Shown in pieces: positions 45,486-54,916 of a stretch of DNA of 64,000 nucleotides. Under the pieces are notes generated by a model. That model saw only the letters and a list, made by a program, of their open reading frames with translations. It made no database searches and was not told the DNA's origin. Numbering within the stretch: position 1 is the first letter of the stretch; every line of letters begins with the position of its first letter. Source of the DNA: Ignisphaera sp. (GTDB taxonomy: Archaea > Thermoproteota > Thermoprotei_A > Sulfolobales > Ignisphaeraceae); the NCBI GenBank assembly GCA_038831005.1, contig JAWBKZ010000005.1, positions 62,001 through 126,000 of the forward strand, written 5' to 3'. Both the position numbers and the translations under genes were made by a program.

Positions 45486-47651
45486 TTACTTCTTTTTAAT
45501 GAACCAACCTATAGCTAAACCAACAATAAGCAACACTATACCTACTACTATGGTCATTGTCCAATCAGTAACAGTTACTTCTGTTGTAGTTGTAGTTGTT
45601 GCAACAGTTGTTCTCACCTCCGTCTTTGTAGATACTGCTGTTGATGTTACGGTTACTGCAGCTTGTGTAACAGTAGATACTGCTGTTGATGTTACGGTTA
45701 CTGCAGCTTGTGTAATTGTGGTTGGGACTGTAATTGTGGTTGGGACTGTAATTGTGGTTGGGACTGTAATTGTGGTTGGGACTGCAGCTCCTGCAGCTTT
45801 CTGTAGCTCATCAAAGAATACAGATGCTGATATTCTATTGCGTGGCTTTAGGAACTCTGGAACAGTATCTACATCAGCTGTTCCTGGCTGAATCTCTTTA
45901 GATGATTTAATCTGGAAGAGAACGAATAGGAATCCTGGATCCCAATTTGTGGCATAGAATGCTCCGTACTTGTTTATTCTGTCTATGTTTGGCCAGCCAA
46001 CCCAGTATTGTTCAGAATACTGGTACCAGTGAGGATCTTGACCAAATATAAGGAACGGTAGATCTCTAAGCCATATCTCTTGCAGTAATCTATAGAGATA
46101 TGATCTTCTGCTTTCATCCCATGTTCTACCAACTTCGTCTAGCAACCAATCGGCCACAGGGTTCTTGTACCTGGATATAGGTCCTCCCCATGGATTTGTT
46201 GGTAACCTTGAGTCCATAGCTACATCAAAGTTTATCCATGGTGAAGCTGCACCCATTCTCGTGCTATGCAACCACCATGTGGCTTCATAATCTCCTTTAC
46301 TAATACTGTCCCATACCACGCTAAAGTCTTTCTGATCAACTATAACATCTATTCCCAACTCTTTTCTCCATATCTCTGCAAATACTGTCGCTGAACCTAT
46401 TACTGGTACCCAACCTGCTGGAACTATTACCGAGAATCTAAATGGTTTTCCATCAGGTAACTCTCTGATTCCATCACCATTTCTATCAATTATACCAGCT
46501 TCATCAAGCAACTTTCTGGCATTCTCTATTGTAGCTTCTCCCAAGAAGTTCTCTATAAGATCTTTAGCCAAGTATTTTTCTGTTCTTTCGAGAAGAGGTA
46601 TTATAGGAACAGGATATACTCTTGCAGGAATGAGGTAGCCTGAGAAAGCAGCTTCAGAAGCTTTTTTAAGTGCTTCCATGTTGTTTGCAAGCATGACATA
46701 GTATAGAGCTTTTCTAACTCTTATGTCATTAAATGGATATTTTTCTAGATTGAATGCAAAGAATACAACGCTACCTCCGAACATACAAGGTGGACAGTTC
46801 TTGTTATCGAATGTTCCTTTTGTTGGATCTGAATTGATTATCTCCCATAATCTGTCAACGAAGTGGGACATGTGGTCTCTGTTTCCTTGTATCCATTCAA
46901 GTCTTACTTGTTCATCGCTCTTAGGTGATATGTGCATTACATATTTAGGTGCAGGTAACCCGAAGTATTTCTTGCCCCACCAATTGTCAATTCTTTCATA
47001 GACCCAGGTATCTCCAGCCCAGTAAACAGGTCTATACGGACCTCCTACAACAATTTTATCGAATTCTGTATCCATGAACTCTGTAGCTATTTTACAGCCC
47101 ATTTCATTGTATAGTTTCTCCCATCTATGCTTAGGTAGAATAAGCCATGTAAGTACATCTACTATTCTGTAGTAGTTAACGTTGGTTTTATTTATATGGA
47201 ATCTGACTGTCTGTGGATTAACTGCTTCTACAGCTGATATATAGTTCCATATATAGCTTCCGGCTGTTGAACATAACCTGTTCACCTCAAATGACCATAC
47301 AACATCATCAGCAGTAATGGATTTTTCATCAGACCAGTAAGCATCTGTCTTTAGAGTAATTTCTAATGTGTATTGATCTACCCATCTAAAGCTTGTAGCC
47401 AGATAAGGCACAAAGTCGTCAGAGTAAGGTCCATAGACAAATGGTCGAGGATACATCAGTATGTCTGTACCCCAGGCGTATCTTCCAGAGACTAATGGAT
47501 TGAAACCTCCAGGGGTTCCCCATTGTTGTGATATTATTGCTGTTTGATCTCGTGGAAATTCTTGTGCATAAACTGTGGATGAGATTACAGGTAATATTAG
47601 TGCTAATGTTAGTATTAGAGCTAATGATACCATAAATATTTTATTTTTCAT
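45486..47651 (-). CDS. Opp-family ABC transporter substrate-binding lipoprotein-like protein, membrane-tethered
   Basis: The 721-residue exported protein has a signal peptide of about 30 residues ending VYAQE. The SBP_bac_5 binding domain follows (about 31-620), with SDEKSITADDVVWSFEVNRL (near 107-126) and DIRVRKALYYVMLANN (near 307-322). The C-terminus is a Thr/Val/Ala-rich stalk with four VPTTIT repeats and two 15-residue QAAVTVTSTAVST repeats. A last helix, WTMTIVVGIVLLIVGLAIGW, and KKK anchor it. In hyperthermophilic archaea this family often binds oligosaccharides; the adjacent glycosidases make sugar the likely ligand. It lies 85 bases after the OppF gene. Confidence 0.92.
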   Translation of the reverse strand: MKNKIFMVSLALILTLALILPVISSTVYAQEFPRDQTAIISQQWGTPGGFNPLVSGRYAWGTDILMYPRPFVYGPYSDDFVPYLATSFRWVDQYTLEITLKTDAYWSDEKSITADDVVWSFEVNRLCSTAGSYIWNYISAVEAVNPQTVRFHINKTNVNYYRIVDVLTWLILPKHRWEKLYNEMGCKIATEFMDTEFDKIVVGGPYRPVYWAGDTWVYERIDNWWGKKYFGLPAPKYVMHISPKSDEQVRLEWIQGNRDHMSHFVDRLWEIINSDPTKGTFDNKNCPPCMFGGSVVFFAFNLEKYPFNDIRVRKALYYVMLANNMEALKKASEAAFSGYLIPARVYPVPIIPLLERTEKYLAKDLIENFLGEATIENARKLLDEAGIIDRNGDGIRELPDGKPFRFSVIVPAGWVPVIGSATVFAEIWRKELGIDVIVDQKDFSVVWDSISKGDYEATWWLHSTRMGAASPWINFDVAMDSRLPTNPWGGPISRYKNPVADWLLDEVGRTWDESRRSYLYRLLQEIWLRDLPFLIFGQDPHWYQYSEQYWVGWPNIDRINKYGAFYATNWDPGFLFVLFQIKSSKEIQPGTADVDTVPEFLKPRNRISASVFFDELQKAAGAAVPTTITVPTTITVPTTITVPTTITQAAVTVTSTAVSTVTQAAVTVTSTAVSTKTEVRTTVATTTTTTEVTVTDWTMTIVVGIVLLIVGLAIGWFIKKK
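45628..45783. repeat. Two tandem repeat arrays inside the stalk of the binding-protein gene
   Basis: Two 43-bp near-identical copies (45628-45670 and 45673-45715, period 45 bases) encode the QAAVTVTSTAVST repeats. Next to them, four perfect 18-bp copies (45712-45783, unit gtaattgtggttgggact) encode VPTTIT. Perfect DNA identity between copies points to recent duplication by slippage or recombination, so stalk length may vary between strains. Confidence 0.9.
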
Positions 47652-47736
47652 GTTTACACCCTACTCTAGGATAACTATATTGTTATGGGTTCTCTTTAAA
47701 AATATTGATGAAAGTGTATAAGGATGTAGAAGTGGT

Positions 47737-48543
47737 TCATAACTGTTTGAACCATGAGGTATAGAGTTTTGGTACTGAGTTTAGTAGGTTTTGTGTGTAT
47801 TCATGTTTTGGATTGTTGAGGATTTCCTCTGGAGTTCCTTCTTCGATTATTTTACCCTTATACATGACCAATATTCTATCACTTACATATGTGGCTAGTC
47901 CTAGATCGTGTGTTATAAACATTATTGATATTTTCAATTCTTCTCTAAGTCTCGTGAATAGATTTAGTATACTGAGTCTTAGCGTGGCATCTATCATACT
48001 TGTAGGCTCGTCAGCTATTACCAGCTTTGGTTTTATTAGGAATATTCTGGCTATCAGTATCCTTTGCCTCATACCTCCAGAGAGCTCAAAAGGTCTTCGT
48101 TCGAGAACTTCTTCTGGTATAAGTCCAACTGATTGTAGAGCTTCTCTAACTAAGTTCATTTTTGTTTCATTATCATAGTTATGCTCAAATAGGTTAAAAA
48201 CTCTTAAGAGATCGTCTCTGATTCTATGTGTTGGATTAAATGATGAGAAAGGATCCTGAAAAACCCCATTAACATTTCTCCAATACCACTTAAGATCGTT
48301 TTTCGATTTAAGATCGTGCCATATATCTTTACCCATAAAGACTATGGAACCTGATGTAGGTTTCAACAATCTTAGAATAATTCTTGCTGTTGTTGTTTTA
48401 CCCGAACCACTTTCGCCCACAAGAGATATGATTTCGCCTTCCTTTACATCAAGACTCACATTGTCGACAGCCAGGATCATCTTGTGTGTAATCAAACCTG
48501 ATCTATAGGTTTTTGTTAAGTTTTTAACATTGAGTAGAGTCAT
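47737..48543 (-). CDS. Opp-type ABC transporter ATPase (OppF-like)
   Basis: The 268-residue ATPase has Walker A GESGSGKTTTARIIL (about 40-54), signature FELSGGMRQRILIARIF (about 156-172) and Walker B LVIADEPTSMIDATLR (about 178-193). The usual C-terminal Cys motif of OppD is missing, which fits OppF. It energises the OppBC pore with the OppD gene product. It follows OppD by 10 bases and precedes the binding-protein gene by 85 bases. Confidence 0.93.
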   Translation of the reverse strand: MTLLNVKNLTKTYRSGLITHKMILAVDNVSLDVKEGEIISLVGESGSGKTTTARIILRLLKPTSGSIVFMGKDIWHDLKSKNDLKWYWRNVNGVFQDPFSSFNPTHRIRDDLLRVFNLFEHNYDNETKMNLVREALQSVGLIPEEVLERRPFELSGGMRQRILIARIFLIKPKLVIADEPTSMIDATLRLSILNLFTRLREELKISIMFITHDLGLATYVSDRILVMYKGKIIEEGTPEEILNNPKHEYTQNLLNSVPKLYTSWFKQL

Positions 48544-48553
48544 ATGTGTTACC

Positions 48554-49546
48554 TCATCTCTTTAGATATAACCAACATGCAACATAACTATTTTGTCCTA
48601 GTTTTTCAAGTTTTGGCTCTTCTCTTCTACATGTATCCATAGCGAATGGGCATCTTGGATGAAATCTACAGCCAGGTGGAGGATTTATTAGGCTCGGAGG
48701 TTCACCGGCTAACGCTAGTGATAGTACTTTTTTCACTCTTTCTACTATCTGTGTTTCTGGTGTGAGTATCGAGAACATAAGTGCTTTAGAGTATGGATGT
48801 AATGGATTATGTATGATTTCTTCTGTTGGACCATCTTCAACTATCTTACCTGCATACATAACTACGATCCTATCGGCAATTTGTCTCACAGTGGCTATGT
48901 CATGTGATATGAATAGGATGCTTTTTACCAACCCTCTCACAAAAATACTGTGTATTGTGGAGAGCACTATTTTTTGTGTTGATACGTCCAATGCTGATGT
49001 TGGTTCATCAGCCATCAGTAGCGATGGATTAAGCAGTGTTGCTAATGCTATCAGTATTCTCTGCCTCATACCGCCCGAAAGTTCGAAGGGATACATATTC
49101 AGACTTTCTACTGGTAAGTTTAGCTCCTTTAGTCTTTTTTCTGCTAGTTCTGTTATCTTCTCTGAATCGATATCGGTTTTCTCCGATAATACGTCAACTA
49201 TAAAGTTCTTTATCTTGACCGTAGGTACTAGAGCGTTCATAGCTGATTGTGGTATTATAGAAACTTTAACTCCAGCTATTCTTTTTCTAGCTTGATTAAG
49301 AGGCATTTCTGTAACATCAATACCATCTATAACTATTTTACCGTCAATAAGTTTGAGTGGTGGAACTATGTCGAGTGCTAAAGTTTTTGCTAATGTTGAT
49401 TTACCGCATCCAGATTCACCAACAATACCTACAATGCTTCTCTCGTTTACTATGAGATCTACATTATCAACAGCTTTTACTGTACCTTTGCGTAGGATGT
49501 AGTAAGCTTTTAGCTCTCTAGTTTCTAAAACCACCATCATATTCAC
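48554..49546 (-). CDS. Opp-type ABC transporter ATPase (OppD-like)
   Basis: The 330-residue ATPase has Walker A GESGCGKSTLAKTLAL (about 43-58), signature FELSGGMRQRILIALATLLN (about 155-174) and Walker B LMADEPTSALDVS (about 177-189). It ends with the Opp C-terminal domain, PPGCRFHPRCPFAMDTCRRE (about 293-312), whose Cys residues bind an Fe-S cluster in some homologues. It follows OppC by 6 bases. It pairs with the OppF-like ATPase. Confidence 0.94.
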   Translation of the reverse strand: MNMMVVLETRELKAYYILRKGTVKAVDNVDLIVNERSIVGIVGESGCGKSTLAKTLALDIVPPLKLIDGKIVIDGIDVTEMPLNQARKRIAGVKVSIIPQSAMNALVPTVKIKNFIVDVLSEKTDIDSEKITELAEKRLKELNLPVESLNMYPFELSGGMRQRILIALATLLNPSLLMADEPTSALDVSTQKIVLSTIHSIFVRGLVKSILFISHDIATVRQIADRIVVMYAGKIVEDGPTEEIIHNPLHPYSKALMFSILTPETQIVERVKKVLSLALAGEPPSLINPPPGCRFHPRCPFAMDTCRREEPKLEKLGQNSYVACWLYLKR

Positions 49547-49552
49547 CTAAAT

Positions 49553-50386
49553 TTATACAGAGCCTACTTTTGGTGAAAAGTATTCATCTAACGATATGGC
49601 TATCATGTAGAGGGAGAGATATATAGCTATTATTGCTATTGTTGGTGGTACGAATGTCCACCATATGCCTTGTGTAATGTTTGCATATAGCTGAGCTATA
49701 TATAGTACAAGTCCTAGGGTGATGTCTTTAGTCATACCTATGCCTATTACTGTTAAACCAACTTCAGACATAACAGCAAAAGAGAATACCATTGCGAAAG
49801 CTGCCAATACATATGGAGAGATAACCGGTAGAATATCTCTAACAATTATGCTGAATCTAGAAGCTCCAGAGAGAACAGCCATATTTATATACTCTGACGA
49901 GAGTATGCTCATAGATCTGGATCTGAATCCTCTCGCCCATCCACCCCATGATGTTATACCTATAACAAATGCTACAAGCCATAGATTCCTTTCTGGTAGA
50001 TATGCAGCCAAAACCATCATTAGTAGGATAGCTGGTATTATTATGAAGATTTCTGAAACCGTCAGTATAGCTTTATCCACTAATCCCCCGAATACTGCTG
50101 CTATAGTTCCAAGAAATATCGCTAATGCTAAAGCTATACCGGAAGCTACTGAACCCACCAACAGAGATCCTCTTATACCGTGAAGGAATTGCGCTAAAAC
50201 GTCTCTTCCTAGAGCATCTGTTCCCAATGGATATTTTGTTGATGGTGGTAGATATCTTCTATCGACCATTCTGCCGGGATCAACTTTATAGAAAATTGGA
50301 CCTATGAGTCCTGTAAGAACTATGGCAGCGAATATCGCGATACCTATGACAAACTTTTTTATCCTTAGTATACCGGGTATCTTCAA
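49553..50386 (-). CDS. Opp-type ABC transporter permease (OppC-like)
   Basis: The 277-residue membrane permease has an N-terminal helix near 12-30. The OppC mark YPLGTDALGRDVLAQFLHGI (about 52-71) precedes five more helices. The EAA loop region, INMAVLSGASRFSIIVRDIL (about 166-185), contacts the ATPases. It starts 2 bases after the OppB gene ends and ends 6 bases before OppD. Confidence 0.93.
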   Translation of the reverse strand: MKIPGILRIKKFVIGIAIFAAIVLTGLIGPIFYKVDPGRMVDRRYLPPSTKYPLGTDALGRDVLAQFLHGIRGSLLVGSVASGIALALAIFLGTIAAVFGGLVDKAILTVSEIFIIIPAILLMMVLAAYLPERNLWLVAFVIGITSWGGWARGFRSRSMSILSSEYINMAVLSGASRFSIIVRDILPVISPYVLAAFAMVFSFAVMSEVGLTVIGIGMTKDITLGLVLYIAQLYANITQGIWWTFVPPTIAIIAIYLSLYMIAISLDEYFSPKVGSV

Positions 50387-50388
50387 CT

Positions 50389-51420
50389 TTATGCACCTAC
50401 ATATGCATATCTAACTCGTGGATCGATAACAGCAAACATGATCTCTGATATAAAGTTGGCTAGTATTATTGTCCCTATCAGTATTACGAAGAAGCCCTGT
50501 ATCAACATATAGTCTGTAGACTGTAGTGCTCTCCAGAGAGCTGTGCCTATACCAGGGTAATTGAACACTATTTCAGTTATAACTGAACCGGCCACGCTCC
50601 ATCCTAAAACTATTGCTAAACCAACTATTTGTGGTAGAGCTGAGCACTTAAAGAGGTATCTCATGGTCTTTTTTTGCGAAAGTGCTAGAACTCTGACGTA
50701 GTCCATGTAATCTGTTGTCAATTCTTGTAAAGCAATATTCCTCATACTTAGTCCCCATCCACCTAAAGATGTTAGGAATATTGATGTGAATGGTAGTATG
50801 TAGTGTCTTAGGTAGTCTAGAACAAATGTTGCAGATAGGCTAGGTCCTAAAGTTGGAGACCATCCACCTCCAGTAGGTAGAATTTTGAGATATACACCAA
50901 AAATTAGCAATAGATACATGGCGAATATGTATGGAGGTGTACCTTGAAGAACTGCAAGTAATGGTAGAACGATTTTATCGGTAAGTTTTCCTCTGTTTAT
51001 AGCTGCTACAACCCCTATGGTGTTTCCTACGATCCATGAAGCTATTATTGCAGGTATAAGTAGAGCTAAAGTCCATGGAAGGTATCGTATAATAATATCG
51101 TTAACGGTATTTGGAAAGAACATTATGGATCTTCCTAAATCTCCTCTAAAGAGGTCTTGAATAAATCTGAAGTACTGCTCGTGTAGAGGTTTATCGAGCT
51201 GGAAGTACTCTAAAAGCATTCTCTCAACTGCTTTAAGTCTTTCAGGATCGGTTGCACCAGTCTGAACTAGAGAATATATTAGCATGGCTAGTGGGTTTCC
51301 TGGGATAAGACGTGGCAATAGGAATATCAATGTCATTGCTACAAAAAACGTTAGGATCATCATGCTAACTCTCTTTATCATAAAAACTATGAATGGATTT
51401 AGTTTAGTCACAATATACAC
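50389..51420 (-). CDS. Opp-type ABC transporter permease (OppB-like)
   Basis: The 343-residue membrane permease has six predicted helices. The OppB N-terminal helix IKRVSMMILTFFVAMTLIFL is followed by LPRLIPGNPLAM (about 40-51) and FRGDLGRSIMF (about 90-100). The EAA loop VRVLALSQKKTMRYLFKCSA is near 240-259. It is the first gene of the oppBCDF-binding protein cluster, and its promoter should lie in the 221-base divergent gap shared with the rhamnulokinase gene. Confidence 0.93.
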   Translation of the reverse strand: MYIVTKLNPFIVFMIKRVSMMILTFFVAMTLIFLLPRLIPGNPLAMLIYSLVQTGATDPERLKAVERMLLEYFQLDKPLHEQYFRFIQDLFRGDLGRSIMFFPNTVNDIIIRYLPWTLALLIPAIIASWIVGNTIGVVAAINRGKLTDKIVLPLLAVLQGTPPYIFAMYLLLIFGVYLKILPTGGGWSPTLGPSLSATFVLDYLRHYILPFTSIFLTSLGGWGLSMRNIALQELTTDYMDYVRVLALSQKKTMRYLFKCSALPQIVGLAIVLGWSVAGSVITEIVFNYPGIGTALWRALQSTDYMLIQGFFVILIGTIILANFISEIMFAVIDPRVRYAYVGA

Positions 51421-51641
51421 CTATTGATACAGCCTTGTATTCTCGGTTTTAAACCTTTATTAAAGTTATAGTTATACCAATTATTACTAACCTAAGTTAC
51501 CAAGAATAACACTCACTGTCTGCCATGATACCAGCGAGGCGTATGTGGATATAGTGCATAGTATAATACATTCACTTAGTACGACTTTAGTGCAACGAAC
51601 TGATAAGAAGGTTTATATTCAGATCCACAGAAGATAGTATC

Positions 51642-53150
51642 ATGGGTGTATACCTCGTGAGCGAGATTGTTGCACTAGCTTTCGATTTGGGTGCTAGCAG
51701 TTGTAGAGCTATGATTGGGTTTATTAATGAGAAGGAAAAGAAGGTACGTGTTGAAGAGCTTTATCGTTGGCCTAACTATATGGTTAGGGTAGGTGAGAGT
51801 CTTCATTGGGATGTTCTCAGGATATGGCACGAGATGAAGTATGCGATAAAGCTTGCCTATAGAAGGTACGGTAATAGGCTTCTATCTATAGGTGTAGATA
51901 CTTGGGGAATAGATTATGCTCTTTTAGACGAGAAAGGTGAACTCATCGGTAATCCACACACATATAGAGATCCTAGAACTGAGGGTATACTTGAAGAAGT
52001 TCTGAAGATAGTTCCAAAAGAGAAGATATATGAGAGAACAGGTATACAGTTCATAAGGATAAATACATTGTTTCAAATATATTCAATGGTTAAGAAAGGT
52101 TCTCCACAGCTGAAGATAACCAAAACCTTCCTAATGATACCCGATCTATTCAACTACTGGTTAAGCGGTGAAGCCTTTGCAGAATTTACTGAAGCAACAA
52201 CAACACAGTTTCTCGATCCCAAGGCAAAGAACTGGGCATATGATATACTTGAGGCATTGGGAATACCTACACGTATATTTCCTCCAGTTATCGAGCCAAC
52301 CACAAAATTAGGTAAAATATCTCCAAAACTCGTCTCGGAACTTGATGTACCAAAAGATATAGAGATAATTGCGCCAGCAACCCATGATACTGCTTCAGCA
52401 ATAGCAGCAGGACCTATGGTTAATGAGAGTGCTGGTTATGTGAGTTCTGGTACATGGTCTCTAGTAGGTGTAGAGCTTCCAGAACCTCTAATAAACAGGA
52501 AAGCTATGGAGTACAACTTTACTAATGAGGGAGGGGCGTTCAATACTATAACATTTCTCAGAAACATCCAAGGTATGTGGATAGTTGAGGAAGTTAGAAG
52601 AGTACTAAGTGAGCAAGGTCAGCAACTCTCTTATCCAGAGATACTCAAGATGGCTCTAGAAGCAAAACCATTTAAGGCATTCATAGATCCTGATGATGAT
52701 AGGTTTGTAGCACCATTGAACATGGTTGACGCTATAATGCAGTACCTCGAGGAAACAAAACAAGAAAGACCATCAAATATTGGTGAACTCTTCAGAATAG
52801 TATTCGAAAGTCTTGCTCTAAAATATAGACTTGTTTTTGAACAAGCAGAAGATCTTATAGGTAGAAAACTAACACATATAAACATATTTGGAGGAGGTTC
52901 TAGAAACTGGCTACTTAACCAACTTACCGCTGACTTCACTAACAAAAAAGTGTATGCAGGTCCTGAAGAAGCTACATCGATAGGTAATGTACTTCTACAA
53001 GTAGCAGGCTTAGGTATAATAAAGTCTTTGAGAGAATTAAGAGAATATGTTCAGAATTCATATCAGATCAGTGTATATGAACCTAATCACAGTAAAGAAC
53101 ATGATGAGGCATACACAAGATTTCTTGAACTACTTTACGGTAAGGCTTAA
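51642..53150 (+). CDS. rhaB: Rhamnulokinase (FGGY family)
   Basis: The 502-residue FGGY kinase most resembles rhamnulokinase: VALAFDLGASSCRAMIGF (about 10-27), LHWDVLRIWHEMKYAI, SIGVDTWGIDYALLDEKG (about 83-100), HDTASAIAAGP (about 248-258), YVSSGTWSLVGVELPEP (about 267-283) and NIFGGGSRNWLLNQLTA (about 417-433). It phosphorylates L-rhamnulose before aldol cleavage. ATG 51642 was kept; GTG 51657 (VSEIVALAF) is an in-frame alternative. Rhamnose isomerase and aldolase are not certain in the window; the TIM-barrel protein at 44.4 kb might be the isomerase. Confidence 0.88.
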   Translation: MGVYLVSEIVALAFDLGASSCRAMIGFINEKEKKVRVEELYRWPNYMVRVGESLHWDVLRIWHEMKYAIKLAYRRYGNRLLSIGVDTWGIDYALLDEKGELIGNPHTYRDPRTEGILEEVLKIVPKEKIYERTGIQFIRINTLFQIYSMVKKGSPQLKITKTFLMIPDLFNYWLSGEAFAEFTEATTTQFLDPKAKNWAYDILEALGIPTRIFPPVIEPTTKLGKISPKLVSELDVPKDIEIIAPATHDTASAIAAGPMVNESAGYVSSGTWSLVGVELPEPLINRKAMEYNFTNEGGAFNTITFLRNIQGMWIVEEVRRVLSEQGQQLSYPEILKMALEAKPFKAFIDPDDDRFVAPLNMVDAIMQYLEETKQERPSNIGELFRIVFESLALKYRLVFEQAEDLIGRKLTHINIFGGGSRNWLLNQLTADFTNKKVYAGPEEATSIGNVLLQVAGLGIIKSLRELREYVQNSYQISVYEPNHSKEHDEAYTRFLELLYGKA

Positions 53151-53502
53151 CTGAATACTAATAATTTAATTTATCTTTTTATTCAACAGTAAATGAAATC
53201 GTGAGGAATATCTTGACTTAACACAATCTTTGTAGAAACTTAAAATGTTTCCAGAGGATAATTATTCACGAGGTTTCAGTAAGAGTATGATTAGAGTTAA
53301 ATCTGATGTAGTTACGATCGAAACGTCATCCAAGTAAGGTTTTGAATTATGTAAAATGAATATTAAAATAGGAGAGCTTCACGACATCTAGAACTACTAG
53401 AAAATTTTATGTATGGAGCATGCTAGCGAATCTTGTTGAGATAAATTCATGTATATGGTTATGACATTTTGATCAAGATGTATGATGTTTATGTATGGGG
53501 TA
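53151..53502. other. Non-coding stretch between convergent genes
   Basis: The 352 bases separate the converging rhamnulokinase and ribokinase genes. A T-rich run (about 53160-53185) just past the rhamnulokinase stop is a fair archaeal terminator. I see nothing else. Confidence 0.5.
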
Positions 53503-54462
53503 TCAATATACCTTTAATATTTCATTATTGTTTTGTGAATACTTCTTTAGAAACTCTTCAACTTCACTACGTGTTGGCATACTTTGAGCACCCATGCGCA
53601 TAATCTTTAAAGTAGCTGTTGCATTAGCATATTTGGCAGCTTCAACTATATCTCTATTTTCATATAGCGATACTGCAAGACCTGCTACAAAGGCGTCGCC
53701 AGCTCCAACTGTATCTACTATCTGGGTCTTGAATGCTGGAACAATAACTCTTATTGATGGAGTAACTACTGCTGCTCCCATAGATCCAAGTGTAGTAACT
53801 ACAGCGTTACAGCCATAGTTTAGTAGTTCTTCGCTAGCCTTAAAAACATCATCAATGGTAGCTATCTTAATGTTCGTGAGCTGCTGAAGCTCAACTCTAT
53901 TTGGAACGATTACGTCTATGTAGCTATAGATGCGCTTATCTAAGGATCTTGCTGGCGCGGGATTCAATATAGTAGTCATATCCAACTCTTTAGCTATTTC
54001 AATTGCTTTATATACTGTTTCTATAGGTATTTCAAGTTGAACTAAAAGGATTCTAGCTCTATTCCTCAGATCTTCGAGAACACTCTCTACGTAATTTGGT
54101 GTAAGAGCGTTATCAGCACCAGATGAAACTATTATCATATTTTCACCAGTTTCTTCGTTAAGAATTATAAAAGCTACTCCACTACTACACTCTGCTGTAA
54201 AGATATAGTCCACCTTTATGCCATTCTTTGCAAGATTCTCAACGAGCAGGCGACCTATATAATCATTGCCTACAGCTCCTATCATATATGTCTCAATACC
54301 TAGACGAGCACATCCTACAGCTTGGTTAGCACCTTTACCACCCGGGTATATTATAAAATCGCTACCGATGATTGTTTCATCTGGTTGTGGAAACTTTTTG
54401 GTCTTTATATAAAAATCTGCATGTATACTACCAACAACAGCTATACACATACTAAGCACCAT
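53503..54462 (-). CDS. rbsK: Ribokinase (PfkB family)
   Basis: The 319-residue PfkB-family kinase begins CIAVVGSIHADFYIKTKKFP with the substrate motif YPGGKGANQAVGCARLG (about 38-54). The C-terminal signature is DTVGAGDAFVAGLAVSL (about 250-266), with the catalytic Asp. The N-terminal pattern fits ribokinase better than fructokinase or nucleoside kinase. It would phosphorylate ribose, feeding the RuBisCO/pentose network or salvage. ATG 54450, four codons downstream, is another possible start. Confidence 0.85.
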   Translation of the reverse strand: MVLSMCIAVVGSIHADFYIKTKKFPQPDETIIGSDFIIYPGGKGANQAVGCARLGIETYMIGAVGNDYIGRLLVENLAKNGIKVDYIFTAECSSGVAFIILNEETGENMIIVSSGADNALTPNYVESVLEDLRNRARILLVQLEIPIETVYKAIEIAKELDMTTILNPAPARSLDKRIYSYIDVIVPNRVELQQLTNIKIATIDDVFKASEELLNYGCNAVVTTLGSMGAAVVTPSIRVIVPAFKTQIVDTVGAGDAFVAGLAVSLYENRDIVEAAKYANATATLKIMRMGAQSMPTRSEVEEFLKKYSQNNNEILKVY

Positions 54463-54916
54463 GAATTAGTGCTTGAGCGATACAATATAAGGTTTAAGCT
54501 CTACTTTTAACTATTATCTGTTCCCTTACGCTAAGTATTGTTAAAAATGTTACGATATTGCTGATCTTTGATGTAATCTACGTGTATAACATTAGAGCCA
54601 GGTTCATAGATTTACAGTATGTCAGAATGTGGCTTTCTGATCTGCATAACGTTAGGTGAGAGGACTGAATAATTAGGGTTACCTATACTGTTACTTAATA
54701 CTTCATTATGTTAACTTATGTACTCAGTAACAAATGAACATCAATGATGGTATGAGGGTACAACAATCAACATATAGATGAGAGGTTGAGAGATTTTACC
54801 TATACTTCTGTTTGGCACAATCCTTCATTTCTAGCTTAATTCACTTAACTTTAAGCTCTAGATATGTAATGAAAATTTTTATAGTAAGTGTGGATAGCTA
54901 GTCCAGGAGAGAAAAT
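54463..54916. other. Divergent intergenic region upstream of reverse gyrase
   Basis: The 454 bases lie between the ribokinase and reverse gyrase starts. The reverse gyrase promoter is at the right end (listed separately). The remainder has no coding frame or repeat I can support. Confidence 0.5.
54871..54911 (+). promoter_or_regulatory. Promoter and ribosome site of reverse gyrase
   Basis: A BRE/TATA-like gaaaatttttatag lies at 54871-54884. A transcript start about 25 bases on would give a leader of about 10 bases. GGAGAG at 54906-54911 sits 5 bases before ATG 54917, a good Shine-Dalgarno. Confidence 0.5.

Noticed and set aside
45628-45783. The repeats as a CRISPR array
   Set aside because: Units are contiguous without spacers, in phase with a protein frame, and encode a Thr/Val-rich stalk.
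45499-45891. A plus-strand frame of 130 codons over the repeat region
   Set aside because: It is the antisense of the binding-protein stalk; its repetitive Val/Thr composition comes from the repeats.
48762-49295. A 177-codon plus-strand frame inside the OppD gene
   Set aside because: It lies opposite the conserved ABC ATPase core and has only mirror-image composition.
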